64,000 nucleotides of DNA from NCBI GenBank assembly GCA_021781455.1, contig JAJXWV010000022.1, forward strand, positions 1-64,000, given 5' to 3'. Positions 1 to 8,926 of the stretch are shown here, one piece after another (position 1 is the stretch's first letter; each line of letters begins with the position of its first letter). Both the position numbers and the translations under genes were made by a program. The notes under the pieces were generated by a model that saw only the letters and a list, made by a program, of their open reading frames with translations, did not search any database and was not told the DNA's origin. The DNA comes from Acidobacteriota bacterium (GTDB taxonomy: Bacteria; Acidobacteriota; Thermoanaerobaculia; Gp7-AA8).

Positions 1-108
1 GGCTGCGGCGGCCAGATTCAGGACGTCACCGGACAGGAAATACACGACCACGAACGCCGCGCCGGCAAGAAGGAACAGGAGAGCTACAAGCCGAGCAGAT
101 GTATTCAT
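1..108 (-). CDS. partial membrane or secreted protein, N-terminus only
   Basis: Read on the minus strand from an ATG at 106-108, the frame stays open for 36 codons to the window edge. The peptide starts MNTSARL, followed by a strongly hydrophobic stretch (VALLFLLAGAAFVVVYFL) and then SGDVLNLAAAA. This looks like a signal anchor or signal peptide with one positive residue before it. The rest lies outside the window, so no family can be named. It is the only open frame here with a coherent hydrophobic N-terminus. Confidence 0.55.
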   Translation of the reverse strand, partial: MNTSARLVALLFLLAGAAFVVVYFLSGDVLNLAAAA

Positions 109-136
109 TCTCGTGCCGCCCAACGGATCCGCGCCT

Positions 137-207
137 CACCGGCCCGGCCCGCGACGCTAAAGTGTAGCGCACTTGGGAGGCAGGAACGAAGCGGGCCGGG
201 TCCGGTG
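137..207. repeat. imperfect inverted repeat, possible hairpin
   Basis: The arms at 137-152 and 191-207 are near-complementary (CACCGGCCCGGCCCGC against GCGGGCCGGGTCCGGTG, one bulged base). A smaller stem CGCTA/TAGCG sits inside at about 154-167. It lies downstream of the toxin gene on the minus strand and could stop or stabilise transcripts, but there is no U-tract. Confidence 0.45.
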
Positions 208-217
208 CAGGCGCTAG

Positions 218-514
218 TTAGCCGACGCCCGGCCAGTTTGCTGGATCTTGCGCTTGGTGTTTGACGCCCAGGATGACCAGTTCGCCGCGTTCCTCAGCAA
301 AGAAGACCGCGTACGGAAAACGGTGAGTGAGTGCCCGGCGGATTCCTGCCGAGATTTCTGGAAACGATTCAGGCCTCTCGGCGATGCGAGTGACCGCTTC
401 CCGAACGGCGGCTCGAAACGCGATCGCCACGAGAGGCGATTTTCCGCGATACCAGACGGCCGCTTCCAACAGCTCGTCGCGAGCTTCCGGGCGTACGACG
501 ACCTTGCGCTTCAA
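218..514 (-). CDS. ParE/RelE-type toxin
   Basis: Predicted toxin of a type II toxin-antitoxin pair, about 98 residues. The sequence has the ParE/RelE fold signature: basic N-terminus KRKVVVRPEARDELLEA, a W-Y pair (AAVWY) in the first helical hairpin, then RRALTHRFPYAVFF and a C-terminal beta strand ELVILGVKH with a terminal W. RelE-type members cut mRNA at the ribosome and ParE-type members inhibit gyrase; the sequence alone does not say which applies. I chose the TTG at 512-514 because it overlaps the antitoxin stop (TTGA), a normal coupled arrangement. An ATG at 550 gives a longer, Arg-rich N-terminus that runs inside the antitoxin gene and looks less likely. Confidence 0.82.
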   Translation of the reverse strand: MKRKVVVRPEARDELLEAAVWYRGKSPLVAIAFRAAVREAVTRIAERPESFPEISAGIRRALTHRFPYAVFFAEERGELVILGVKHQAQDPANWPGVG

Positions 515-726
515 TCCGCTCCGAACACTTCGCGTTCGACCTCTTCCCACGGTACGGCGGTACTCGGGTCGGCACGATAAGCGGCGAGGCGATTTTCGAG
601 CAATTGGATCAGCTCGTCAGAGACCGGGAGAAGATCCGGGTCTTCGAGAATTGAATCCCAGATCTCGCCGACCAGCTGGAGCCGCTCAGTTACGGGAAGC
701 TTGCGAATCTCAGCGATGTCCTTCAC
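511..726 (-). CDS. addiction-module antitoxin
   Basis: Short acidic protein of about 71 residues (VKDIAEIRKLPVTERLQLVGEIWDS...VPWEEVEREVFGAD) that matches the putative addiction module component family usually paired with ParE/RelE toxins. Its stop overlaps the toxin start. The window allows a longer frame from an ATG at 780, but the family normally begins close to the IxxLxxxERLxLxxxIWDS block, so I prefer the GTG at 724-726 (a TTG at 730-732 is the other candidate). A TATACT hexamer ends eight bases before that GTG, which would put the transcript start at or beside the start codon. It probably binds its own promoter; see the palindromes at 807-838. Confidence 0.8.
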   Translation of the reverse strand: MKDIAEIRKLPVTERLQLVGEIWDSILEDPDLLPVSDELIQLLENRLAAYRADPSTAVPWEEVEREVFGAD

Positions 727-733
727 GTGCAAC

Positions 734-739
734 AGTATA
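734..739 (-). promoter_or_regulatory. candidate -10 box of the toxin-antitoxin operon
   Basis: On the minus strand the sequence GGTATACTGTTGCACGTGAAG contains TATACT, a near-consensus -10 element, seven bases before the GTG start. A clear -35 hexamer is not visible. The spacing would give a leaderless or nearly leaderless antitoxin mRNA. This is inference from sequence only. Confidence 0.35.
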
Positions 740-806
740 CCGCGGCGGCTAACTAGTAATTCGATCTCACCGGCACACATGTACCGGTAGATGCAAGTCT
801 GCTTCG

Positions 807-838
807 GTAGATATCTACATCCATTCGTAGATATCTAC
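807..838. promoter_or_regulatory. two perfect 12-bp palindromes, candidate operator
   Basis: The perfect palindrome GTAGATATCTAC occurs at 807-818 and again at 827-838. The centres are 20 bp apart, about two helical turns, so two dimers could bind on one face. A further GTAGAT half-site is at 787-792 (CCGGTAGATG). They lie about 70-110 bp upstream of the antitoxin start, where such operons are autoregulated. The second copy overlaps the stop codon of the gene at 835-1173. Confidence 0.6.
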
Positions 839-1173
839 TCCTCCTCGATCCACCCCGCAACTCGAGCCTCCAGACTTAGCCGGCGCACGGCGTCACCGCG
901 CATCATCCACAGCTTCCGCTCGCGATTCCAGCTCCCGCCCGCCTGCTTCACCTGCTCCCTCAATACCACCTCGTCATAGCCAATCTTCACCAGGTAGATC
1001 GCGGCCGACGGCAGCCAGGACGACTCTTCCTCGATCAGCTCCACGGTTTTCAGTCGCTTTCGCGTCTCGCTGTCATAGCGATAGCGCACGCACACGAGCC
1101 TGTCGCCGTATCGGCTCACGAGCTTCTTCGTTCCGTTTGCGCCGGGTGCCAGAGTCAATCGCGTCCTCAGCAT
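835..1173 (-). CDS. conserved hypothetical protein
   Basis: About 112 residues, beginning MLRTRLTLAPGANGTKKLVSRYGDRLVCVRYRYD. I recognise this as a widespread small family of unknown function with the shared block GTKKLVxxYGDRLVCVRYRYDxxxxKRxKTVELI and a C-terminal GGSWNRERKLWMMR...RVAGWIEEE. No catalytic motif, membrane segment or signal peptide is visible. The start at 1173 matches the family N-terminus; a longer frame to 1233 exists but adds an atypical leader. The gene ends inside the palindrome region of the toxin-antitoxin operon. The 1174-1392 stretch upstream holds only a partial tandem duplication of the end of the next gene (GTCATTGCGCCACC at about 1363 and 1391). Confidence 0.7.
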   Translation of the reverse strand: MLRTRLTLAPGANGTKKLVSRYGDRLVCVRYRYDSETRKRLKTVELIEEESSWLPSAAIYLVKIGYDEVVLREQVKQAGGSWNRERKLWMMRGDAVRRLSLEARVAGWIEEE

Positions 1174-1392
1174 CGCATCCGAGGTTCCCTCGGCGGCTGG
1201 CGCGATGTCAATTTCGCCATAGCGTGGAGCCACGGAGCGGCGAAAGAAACCTTGGTGTGAGCTCTATCGCCGCTCCGCGGTTGGTACGCTGTTCAAACGC
1301 GTTCGATTCCCACGGCTCGCGCCGTAGGCCACATTCTTCCGCCGCTCCGCGGCTTCTCACCCGTCATTGCGCCACCCCGCAGCTCTTCGCGG

Positions 1393-3381
1393 TCATTGCG
1401 CCACCGGCAGCTCGACGAAGCTGGCCTCTCCCGGAGCGTGATAGATCCGCTGCACTGCCTTTCGATACGCGTCCGGCGGGGCGAAGAAGATGCTCGGCAC
1501 GAACGTCTGCGGGTTGCGGTCGTAGAGCGGGAACCAGCTCGACTGCACCTGCACCATGATCCGATGGCCCGGCAGAAAGACGTGATTGGCCGTCGGCAGT
1601 GCGAAGCGGTACGGCAGCGGCTCGTTCGACGGAATCGCTTTCGCGGTTTCGAGGCTCTCGCGATAACGACCGCGGAAGATGTCCGCGGCGATCATCAATT
1701 GGTATCCACCCATCTCCGGCTGGGCCGCCACTTCCGGCGGATAGACGTCGATCAGCTTCACCACCCAGTCGGAGTCGCTGCCGGACGTCGATGCCACCAG
1801 GTTCGCAATCGGCTGTCCGCTGATCTTGACAGGCGTGGTCAGCACGTCCGACACGAACGTGGCCACGTCCGTTCGCCCCGACGCTTCGCGCTGATCGCTG
1901 ACCAGCCACGTCCTCCACGCCCGCTGATCCGCGTACACCGGACGATTGATGTACGGCACCGGCTTCGCGGGATCGGAGACATATTCGTCGTAAGGCGCGT
2001 CCGTGGACAGAGGCGCCGCAAATCCCGCCTTCGCACCGGCCTCGAGGTACAGCGGCGTCGGCTTGATCGTGCAGCCGCTCGGGCAGCCCGCCGGCCACGA
2101 CGGCAGCCGTTCCCACCGGTTCGTGCCGGTCTCGAACGCCGTGACCGGCGCGACGTCCATCGCCGGCGATCCGTCCTTCAGATAGTGATCGAGGAACGGC
2201 CGGAGCACGTTCTGGCGGAACCACAGTGCGGTATCGCTGCCGAACTTCAACGCGCCGAGGGAGCTCCCCTCGTGGATCTCCTGACCGTGGTACCAAGGAC
2301 CTAACGCGAGGTAGACCATGTCGTTGTGTGCGTCTTTCGGCTTGATGGCCTTGTAGACCGCAATCGCGCCGTAGATGTCCTCCTGATCCCAGAGGCCGGC
2401 CACGAGCAGGGTCGGGACGGTCAGCGGCTGGGCGGCGAGCACCTTGTCGACGGCCTGCTCGCGCCAGAACGCGTCGTAGCTCGGATGCTCGACGATCTTG
2501 CGCCAGAAGCCGGTCTGGTCGAGGCCGCGCTGACGGGCCAGCTCGCCGGCCGATCCCGCTTCCAGGAACGTGTCGTAGTCGTCGAAGTGGCTGATGAACC
2601 ACTTCTTGTCCGACTTGCGCGTCGCCTCCTGGGAGTAGATGTACGGCAGGTTTCCCTCCTGCCGGAAGGCGCCGTTGTGGAACCAGTCATCGCCCATCCA
2701 TCCGTCGACCATCGGGTTCATCGGCACGGAGACCTTGAGCGCCGGATGCGGATTGACGAGAGCCATCAGCGGCAGAAAGCCATCGTAAGAGATGCCCAGG
2801 ATGCCGACTTTGCCGTTCGACTCGGGGACGTTCTTCACCAGCCAGTCGATGGTGTCGTACGTGTCGGTGGCGTGGTCGACCGGTGTTGGATTGAGCGGCC
2901 CGTGAAGCGGCCGGTTCATCACGTAATCCCCCTCGGACCCATGCTTCCCGCGGATGTCCTGGACGACGCGAATGTAGCCGCCTTCCACGATGACGTCGGT
3001 GGCGTTGTCATAGCCCTCGAGAGTGGGGCCAAGGTGCGAGCTCTCTTCGTGCGTGGTGAGCCCGTCCGCGCCGTAGGGCGTGCGGGTGAGGAGGATCGGC
3101 GCGTTCTTCGCCCCTTTCGGCACGAGGATCACGGTGTGCAGGCGCACGCCGTCGCGCATCGGGATCATCACCTCGCGGCGCACGTAGTCGAAGCTGCTCG
3201 TAACCGGCTCGAACTTTTCCGGGATCTCACTGGGCAGCGCGGGGTAGGTGGCGGGTTTTGCCGCCGGCTTCTTCTGCGCCGCGTCCGCGCTCGACGGATG
3301 AGCGAGCAGCAGTGAAATCGCGATGGCACCGGCAATCGCCCAGTGCCTCCTGACCGCTCCGGATCTTCCTGGTCTCAGCAT
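1393..3381 (-). CDS. secreted CocE/NonD-family (S15) hydrolase
   Basis: Alpha/beta hydrolase of the X-Pro dipeptidyl-peptidase/cocaine esterase/glutaryl-7-ACA acylase group, about 662 residues. A signal peptide is clear (RRHWAIAGAIAISLLLAHPSSADA). The mature protein has RREVMIPMRDGVRLHT, typical of the family N-terminus, TRTPYG, the DIRGKHGSEG block and the nucleophile motif GISYDG (GxSxG) with the Ser expected to act with Asp and His. A C-terminal jelly-roll domain (PVKISGQP...DSDWVVKLIDVYPP) completes the S15 architecture. The ATG at 3381 is preceded by GGAGGTG on the minus strand. It probably hydrolyses ester or amide bonds in the periplasm or outside the cell; the substrate cannot be told. 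It is divergent from the acetyltransferase gene at 3491. Confidence 0.88.
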   Translation of the reverse strand: MLRPGRSGAVRRHWAIAGAIAISLLLAHPSSADAAQKKPAAKPATYPALPSEIPEKFEPVTSSFDYVRREVMIPMRDGVRLHTVILVPKGAKNAPILLTRTPYGADGLTTHEESSHLGPTLEGYDNATDVIVEGGYIRVVQDIRGKHGSEGDYVMNRPLHGPLNPTPVDHATDTYDTIDWLVKNVPESNGKVGILGISYDGFLPLMALVNPHPALKVSVPMNPMVDGWMGDDWFHNGAFRQEGNLPYIYSQEATRKSDKKWFISHFDDYDTFLEAGSAGELARQRGLDQTGFWRKIVEHPSYDAFWREQAVDKVLAAQPLTVPTLLVAGLWDQEDIYGAIAVYKAIKPKDAHNDMVYLALGPWYHGQEIHEGSSLGALKFGSDTALWFRQNVLRPFLDHYLKDGSPAMDVAPVTAFETGTNRWERLPSWPAGCPSGCTIKPTPLYLEAGAKAGFAAPLSTDAPYDEYVSDPAKPVPYINRPVYADQRAWRTWLVSDQREASGRTDVATFVSDVLTTPVKISGQPIANLVASTSGSDSDWVVKLIDVYPPEVAAQPEMGGYQLMIAADIFRGRYRESLETAKAIPSNEPLPYRFALPTANHVFLPGHRIMVQVQSSWFPLYDRNPQTFVPSIFFAPPDAYRKAVQRIYHAPGEASFVELPVAQ

Positions 3382-3490
3382 CGTGCACCTCCATGCGCAG
3401 TTGAGCAGGGGAGTGTAGCCGCATTGCGGGGTGACGACCCAACGGTCGCGCCGGCCGGCTCTCGTTATCATGCGGACGGAGGTCGGTGCC

Positions 3491-3976
3491 ATGGCCATCA
3501 CGATACGGCGCGCGGAGCAGCGGGATCTCGCAGACCTCGGGCGGCTCGGGGCGATGCTGATGCGCACGCATTACGCGTTCGACCGGCAGCGCTTTCTGGC
3601 GCCGGGCCAGGCCACCGAGGGCGGCTACGCCCGCTTCCTCGGCAGCGTCCTGGATTCCGAAGAGGGTTGCGTTTTCGTGGCGGAGGAGGAAGGCGGGAGG
3701 ATCGCCGGCTACGTCTTCGCGGCGCTCGAGCCGATGTCCTGGAAGGAACTGCGCGGGCCGGCCGGCTTCATCCACGACATCCTGGTGCGCGAGGAAGCGC
3801 GAGGATTGGGCATTGCCGCGAAGCTGATGGAGACGGCGATGGAGTGGCTTCGCGAGCACGGCGCGCCGCGCGTCATCCTCTGGACGGCTGCGCCTAACGA
3901 AGGAGCCCAACGTCTCTTCCTGCGCCTCGGTTTTCGCGAGACGATGATCGAGATGACGAAGGAGCTCGAGCGCTGA
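3491..3976 (+). CDS. GNAT-family N-acetyltransferase
   Basis: A 161-residue GNAT protein. It shows the order expected for the fold: ITIRRAEQRDLADLGRLG at the N-terminus, a central strand FIHDILVREEARGLGIAAKLM that carries the acetyl-CoA pyrophosphate loop (RGLGIAAKL, R/Q-x-x-G-x-G/A), then WTAAPNEGAQRLFLRLGF near the C-terminus. The start ATG follows GGAGGTCGGTGCC. The stop overlaps the next start by one base (TGATG), so it is translationally coupled to the YhhN-like gene. The acceptor is unknown; small amine or protein N-terminus are both possible. Confidence 0.88.
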   Translation: MAITIRRAEQRDLADLGRLGAMLMRTHYAFDRQRFLAPGQATEGGYARFLGSVLDSEEGCVFVAEEEGGRIAGYVFAALEPMSWKELRGPAGFIHDILVREEARGLGIAAKLMETAMEWLREHGAPRVILWTAAPNEGAQRLFLRLGFRETMIEMTKELER

Positions 3977-4623
3977 TGTTGTTCGGTGCAGCCCTGGCCT
4001 CGGCGCTGCTGAACCTCGCGGCCGAATATCGCGGACCGCGTTGGCTGGTGTACGTCACGAAGCCGCTCACGACCACGCTGCTTCTCCTGGCCGCCGCCGC
4101 GGTGCATGTCGGAGACCCACCGTACCAGATCGCCATTGTTGCCGGGCTGGCATGCTCGCTCGCCGGAGACGTATTTCTGATGCTGCCGCGCGATCACTTC
4201 GTGGCCGGTCTGGCGAGCTTCCTCTGCGCGCACGTGGCGTACATCGTCGCGTTCACCCGCGGCGCCGCGTTAGGCGCACGGCCGCTGCTGGCCATTCCTT
4301 ATGCCGTGGCGGCCGCGTGCGTGCTGGCGCTCCTCTGGCCGCGGCTCGGCAGACTGCGCGCGCCGGTGGTCGTGTATGTGGCCGCTCTTGTGATGATGGC
4401 GTGGCAAGCCGCCGCACGCGCTGCGATCGACGACCGCCGAGCCGCGTATGCAGCAGCTCTCGGCGCGGCGCTGTTCGTCGTTTCCGATGCAATGCTCGCC
4501 ATCGCTCGATTCCGCAGGCCATTCTGCGCTGCACAAGCCGTCGTCATGAGCACGTACGTCGCCGCGCAGGCACTCATCGCGTATTCGGTCGTGGCGACCG
4601 CCACATCCATGGCAGTGCCGTGA
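3976..4623 (+). CDS. lysoplasmalogenase/YhhN-family membrane protein
   Basis: A 215-residue polytopic protein with about eight hydrophobic helices. The spaced motifs TKPLTTTLLL, GDVFLMLP and FVVSDAMLAI are those of the YhhN/TMEM86 family, in which conserved Lys and Asp residues in the helices form the active site. Characterised members cleave the vinyl ether bond of lysoplasmalogens. It overlaps the upstream acetyltransferase stop by one base. The 4624-4722 interval to the next (convergent) relic contains nothing I can assign. Confidence 0.85.
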   Translation: MLFGAALASALLNLAAEYRGPRWLVYVTKPLTTTLLLLAAAAVHVGDPPYQIAIVAGLACSLAGDVFLMLPRDHFVAGLASFLCAHVAYIVAFTRGAALGARPLLAIPYAVAAACVLALLWPRLGRLRAPVVVYVAALVMMAWQAAARAAIDDRRAAYAAALGAALFVVSDAMLAIARFRRPFCAAQAVVMSTYVAAQALIAYSVVATATSMAVP

Positions 4624-4722
4624 GGCTGCGCAGCAATTCCGCCTCCTCGGCACGGCGCAGCCGCATACCAGCTGACACGGCGGGCGAGCTCGTTCGTCGC
4701 GCGTTTGTCCCAAGACTCCGGC

Positions 4723-6542
4723 TCAGCGAACCTGCATCCTCACTTCGTCGCCATTGGCCCTGATCTCGGCGCCGGCGTGATCCGCGGTGACGGCCCAGTC
4801 GGCGCGCGCTTCGCCGTGCGGGGGAACGTCGAGGGACCGGCTGAGAGCCGTTGCTCCAGGCGATAAGGTCAGGCCTTCGACGTCGATCGACGGATGCACG
4901 CGCAGGGGCCGGTCGGTGTTGTTGTTGACGACCGCGGATACCGTGGCGCGACCACCCGCCACGAAGAAGCGCGGCGCCTCGAGGCGCACGAGCATCGGCA
5001 TGCTTGTGCGTGTAGTGGTCGAGCCCATGCCGACCTGCGTCGCCGCCGTGACCGCGCGCGCCGTCGCGCGCCACGTCGTCAGCGCCTCGGGGAACTTCAC
5101 GTTCACGGTCGCGACGCCGTCAGGTCCGGTCCTGACGTCGGGCTGCCAGAAGGCGGTCGAGCGGAAGTCGCTGCGCACGACGACCTCGATCGAGCCCGGC
5201 GCCTGAGGCGCCAGGGCGGGAGCCGCGGCCGTCACGGTGATCGCCTCTGCAACGGACGCGGACTTCGCCATTCGTGACGATGGAGCGTTCATCGCTCTCT
5301 GCTCGTTCATTCTGATGGTGCCGCCCGCCACGCCGCCCGCCACGCCAGCCTCGACGCCACCCTCGACCTTGTCCTTCGCTTCTTCGTCGCGCCGCGCATT
5401 GGCGAGGTCGCGTTCATCGATCAGCTTTCCATCTTTCTCGACGAGGGTGACGTATCTCTGCGCCTGGACGCTGGCCATCGCCTGCAGCGCCATCCCCGAG
5501 CGGTTCTCGAAGAAGAACATCCGCGGATCACCGGCGGGATCCTTCGAGATCGCGGCGACCGATTCGTCCGACACCGCGAGCGCCACCTCGGCGGAAACGG
5601 GCTTACCGTCGACGTCACGCGTCGTCACGGTCAGCGATCCTTCATCGCGCGGCCGGTACTCGTCGCGGTCGGCCTTCACGCCGACGTCGAGGAAATGGGC
5701 GACCGGTGGAACGACCACGCGGACCGTGTTCGTGGCCAGGGCCCGGTCGTAGACGCTCGATGCCGTGATGAAGAACGAGGGCGTGTGGCGGTCGTCGAGA
5801 GGCAGCTGCACGAGTTTGACCGTGCCGTCGAGATGCAGCACCTGCGTGTCGAGAATTCCGTCGGCCGATGTCGTGAACAGCACCCACTGCCCGCTTCCTG
5901 AAGCAGTTTCGTCGCGAACAGATAGCGCGTGTGCGCCTGATCCTCGGGCGTCTCGGCGATGGCCATGGCATTGGCGAGAACTTCGCGCGGGATTGCGTAG
6001 ACGTTGATGCCGCTCCGTGGCATGTAGCGGGGCTGGGATGACTCCGCCATGCGGTAGACGATGTCGAGGTAGCGGCGGCGGGCGAGGGAGAGATCGGGAC
6101 TGCCTGCCCACCATTCCAGCGCATCCTGGTAATGCCCGTCCGGTGTGCCGTCGGAGGTCCCCTGCTGCCAGGCAAAGAAGTCGCCTAAAGACTCCTGCGC
6201 CTCGGCCCAAACGCGATCGTGCTCGTCCCCGCTGTCGCGGATGAGGGCCTCGAGCGCGGTGCGTGCGGCGTCGCGGAGGGTGCTGTCGGCCGACGGGCTC
6301 GCCGCTGCCGCGCGCCACGCCGTGTCGGCCAGTCGCATCGCCGTCCAGCGTTTCTCGCCTGGATCTGCAGCGGCCTTCTCCGCCTGTTCGTAAAGGTCAT
6401 GGGCGAGGCTGAAGGATTTCTCGGCGTAGCTCTGCTCCGCGCGACTCTTCAGCGCATCGAACGGAGAATCCTCCTGAGGAGGGAGGCCGGCGGCCGGCAG
6501 AAACGAGAGCAGCGGCAGGAGCAGGATGATGATGGTGCGCAC
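4723..6542 (-). pseudogene. decayed alpha-2-macroglobulin family gene
   Basis: Two overlapping minus-strand frames make up one broken gene. The upstream frame (from ATG at 6542) starts with a signal peptide (MRTIIILLLPLLSFLPAAGL) and a helical repeat region, and is colinear up to about 5890. There the frame changes, and the other frame continues with GSGQWVLFTTSADGIL, a macroglobulin-like domain pair, and the A2M central block EVVVRSDFRSTAFWQPDVRTGPDG...FPEALTTWRATARA. Bacterial members of this family usually run to about 1,500-1,900 residues and carry a later bait/thioester and complement-like domain. Here the gene stops at VRMQVR, before any thioester region, and the middle MG domains are missing. 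So there is an internal deletion with frameshift plus 3' truncation. Confidence 0.75.
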
Positions 6543-6615
6543 TGAAATCCTCCTGCTGCATTAGACGCAGGAGGGGGGGGCAAGACACAACCGGTGGCGT
6601 CACGGGAAGGGTGAG

Positions 6616-7801
6616 TTAGGTCATCGTGGGCGTTCGGATGAGAGAAGGTGCGATCGTCCTTCCCCTCTCCGGTCGCAGGGCGTGCGTCCGCCCCGGCCCA
6701 GGGGTGAATCGCAGCGAGCAACGGGTCGGCATCTCCCGCACGATTAGCGTGTGACGCGGTGACGAGCGCCCATCGCGCTTGCACATGGACCTGACTGCGA
6801 CGACGGTAATATCGTCGTGATATCCCGCAGCGCCGGCGAACTGCTGGACGTGATCGACGATGCGGCCGACGATCTCGCGAGCCGAGGCGCCGTTCGCGCT
6901 TATCGCCAGCGCGTCCAGCCGTGCATCGCCGAACTCCTCCTGCTGCGCGTTCATCGCCTCGGTCACCCCGTCGGTGCAGAAGAGCACGAGGTCGTCCGGC
7001 TCCAGCGCGATCGTCAGGTCGTCATAGCGGACATGGCGCCGAACGCCTGCCGGGAAACGGGGCCCCTGCACTTCGATGCGGCGGATCTCGCCGTGGCGAC
7101 GGAGAAGAGGAGCGAGCTGCCCGCCGTTGGCGATACAAAGGGTGCGGTTCCGGACGTCGAGGATGGCGACGACCATCGCCGTGAACAGCCCGCGCGGCGT
7201 CTTGTCCACGAGCTTCGCGTTGATCCGGGTCAGGCTCTCTCCGGCTGAACGACCGTCGCCGAGCTCACCGCGCGCCGCTTCCCATGACCGCGAGCATGGC
7301 CGCCTTCATGGCCTTGCCGGCCACGTCGGCCACGGGCACCTATCCAAACGACGTCTCCAGCTGGGAAAATGTCGAAGAATGCCGGATCATTTATCTCGGG
7401 AATGACCAACTGCACGGGTTCGAAACGGCCGTCCTCGCGTCGCCAATGATCGATCGTCTTACCGGAGCCTGCATCGGCGTAAACGTCCGTACCACTCGAG
7501 CCACTTAAAACCCAAAGGTCACCATTGTCGAGTTCGGCGATGCGGTCTACACGCGGAGACGACAGGTGTGAGCCGGGCTTTGCGAACGGTTCGAACTCAC
7601 CCGTAAACGTGTTTACAGTAAGCCCGATTCCACAGAGATCCTGCGGAACTGGATGTCGGTCGGGATCGTGGCGGATGCCGCGCTCCACCACGAGCCGGTT
7701 AAGACGACGATGCTGAGCAACAGCCTACGGACATTCCGCCGAATCAGCACTTTCACTCTCCTGAGCGAGAATCGCTGCCGAACAGTGGGCATGCCCGACA
7801 A
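6616..7801 (-). pseudogene. relic of a beta-propeller/SpoIIE phosphatase protein
   Basis: Three minus-strand pieces in different frames belong together. At 7801-7613 there is a signal peptide (RRLLLSIVVLTGSWWSAASA) followed by TDIQFRRISVESGL, the usual start of two-component-regulator propeller proteins. At about 7620-7370 follows a propeller piece (TGEFEPFAKPGSHLSSPRVDRIAELDNGDLWVLSG). At about 7345-7265 another frame encodes VADVAGKAMKAAMLAVMGSG, the metal-binding core of SpoIIE-type PP2C phosphatases. A fourth stretch (7250-6616) gives LTRINAKLVDKTPRGLFTAM...LFCTDGVTEAMN...YHDDITVVAVRS, the C-terminal half of the PP2C domain, reading on into an unrelated tail because the normal stop is lost. 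Most propeller repeats and the linker are deleted. It is the most decayed of the four phosphatase copies in this array. Confidence 0.75.
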
Positions 7802-7855
7802 CTATCTGCTATCTGCTATCACTTTGGACATCCGCGCGAACTGGGCCTTCAATTG

Positions 7856-8893
7856 TCAAACCGCCTTAACCACCACCCGCGTCGTGTCGTCGTTAGGCGC
7901 GGTGCCATTGCGGAAGCGGGCGACCTCTTCGAGGACGGCGGACTGAATATCGGCAGCACTCCCGGCGCGATGACTGCTGACGGCTGCCGCCAGGCGCTCG
8001 TCGCCGAATTCCTCGGAGCGATCATTCATCGCCTCGGTGAGGCCGTCGCTGTACAGGACGAGGAGGTCGCCGCGATTGAGGGCGATCTCCTCGGTCGAAC
8101 AGCTCTTCTCGAACGGCGCTTTCGCAGCGAGGCCGAGGGCCATGCCGGGGGTGTTGAGCCAGCGCACGTCGCCGGCGGCGGAGACGTGCAGCGGGGCATT
8201 GTCGCCGGCGCGAAGGATGGTGGCCGTGCTCTTCGACGAGTGAAGGCGCGCCAGGGCGAGCGAAATGAACCTGCTGCTCTGGGCGGAATCGTTGACGGTG
8301 GTGTTGAGCCGCGAGGCCACCGCGGCCAGATCCGACGAGCCGTCGAGCGTTGATTTCAAAGCTCCCTTCACCAGCGTCATGAGCATCGCCGCAGAGAGGC
8401 CCTTCCCGGACACGTCGGCGACGGTCACCGCCGCACCATCCGGCAAGGTGATGAAATCGAAATAGTCTCCCCCGACCTCGTGAGCGGGAGCGCAGGTTCC
8501 GGCCAGCTCGAATCCGGCCACGACCGGAGCCGCGTTCGGAAGGAGCCGCATCTGCACTTCGCGCGCGGCGGCAAGGTCCAGCTCGAGCGATTCGCGGTCG
8601 CGGACCTGCTGGCGGGTCAGGGCCAGGAGAATGTTGATCCCCACAGTGGTCAATAACCAGACGCCGATCGCACTCCCCACGACGACTGCCCCGCCGATGC
8701 GCCATTCGAGCAGGTCTTTCCATGCGGCGGAAAGGGACAAGAAACACGTCTCACAATGCTTCGCATCCTCGGCATTGAGGATGTGAATGACCGCCGTCAT
8801 GAAAGTGAGCCATCCCGCGATGAACGGAACCGCAACGAGCGGCGTGGCCCAACGGAGAAGAGGGTCACTCGTTCCAGCATCGAACGTCCGCAC
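7856..8893 (-). CDS. SpoIIE-type PP2C phosphatase, C-terminal half of a split membrane protein
   Basis: A 345-residue frame beginning at GTG 8893. It has two hydrophobic segments (near residues 15-35 and 66-92), then the linker LDLAAAREVQMRLLP and a complete SpoIIE/RsbU phosphatase domain: GGDYFDF, VADVSGKGLSAAMLM, LRAGDNAPL, LLVLYSDGLTEAMN and NDDTTRVVV, with all metal-binding Asp/Gly positions present. The frame upstream is the same as that of 8927-9493 and only one TAA codon (8927-8929) separates them. The combined order (TM, PH-like region, TM, phosphatase) is the same as the neighbouring gene 9525-11249. I therefore read it as the back half of a gene broken by a nonsense mutation, possibly still expressed from the GTG. 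It would dephosphorylate a STAS-type antagonist. Confidence 0.8.
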   Translation of the reverse strand: MRTFDAGTSDPLLRWATPLVAVPFIAGWLTFMTAVIHILNAEDAKHCETCFLSLSAAWKDLLEWRIGGAVVVGSAIGVWLLTTVGINILLALTRQQVRDRESLELDLAAAREVQMRLLPNAAPVVAGFELAGTCAPAHEVGGDYFDFITLPDGAAVTVADVSGKGLSAAMLMTLVKGALKSTLDGSSDLAAVASRLNTTVNDSAQSSRFISLALARLHSSKSTATILRAGDNAPLHVSAAGDVRWLNTPGMALGLAAKAPFEKSCSTEEIALNRGDLLVLYSDGLTEAMNDRSEEFGDERLAAAVSSHRAGSAADIQSAVLEEVARFRNGTAPNDDTTRVVVKAV

Positions 8894-8926
8894 GTAAACC
8901 GCACGGCCCGCCAGCCACCGCAGGAG

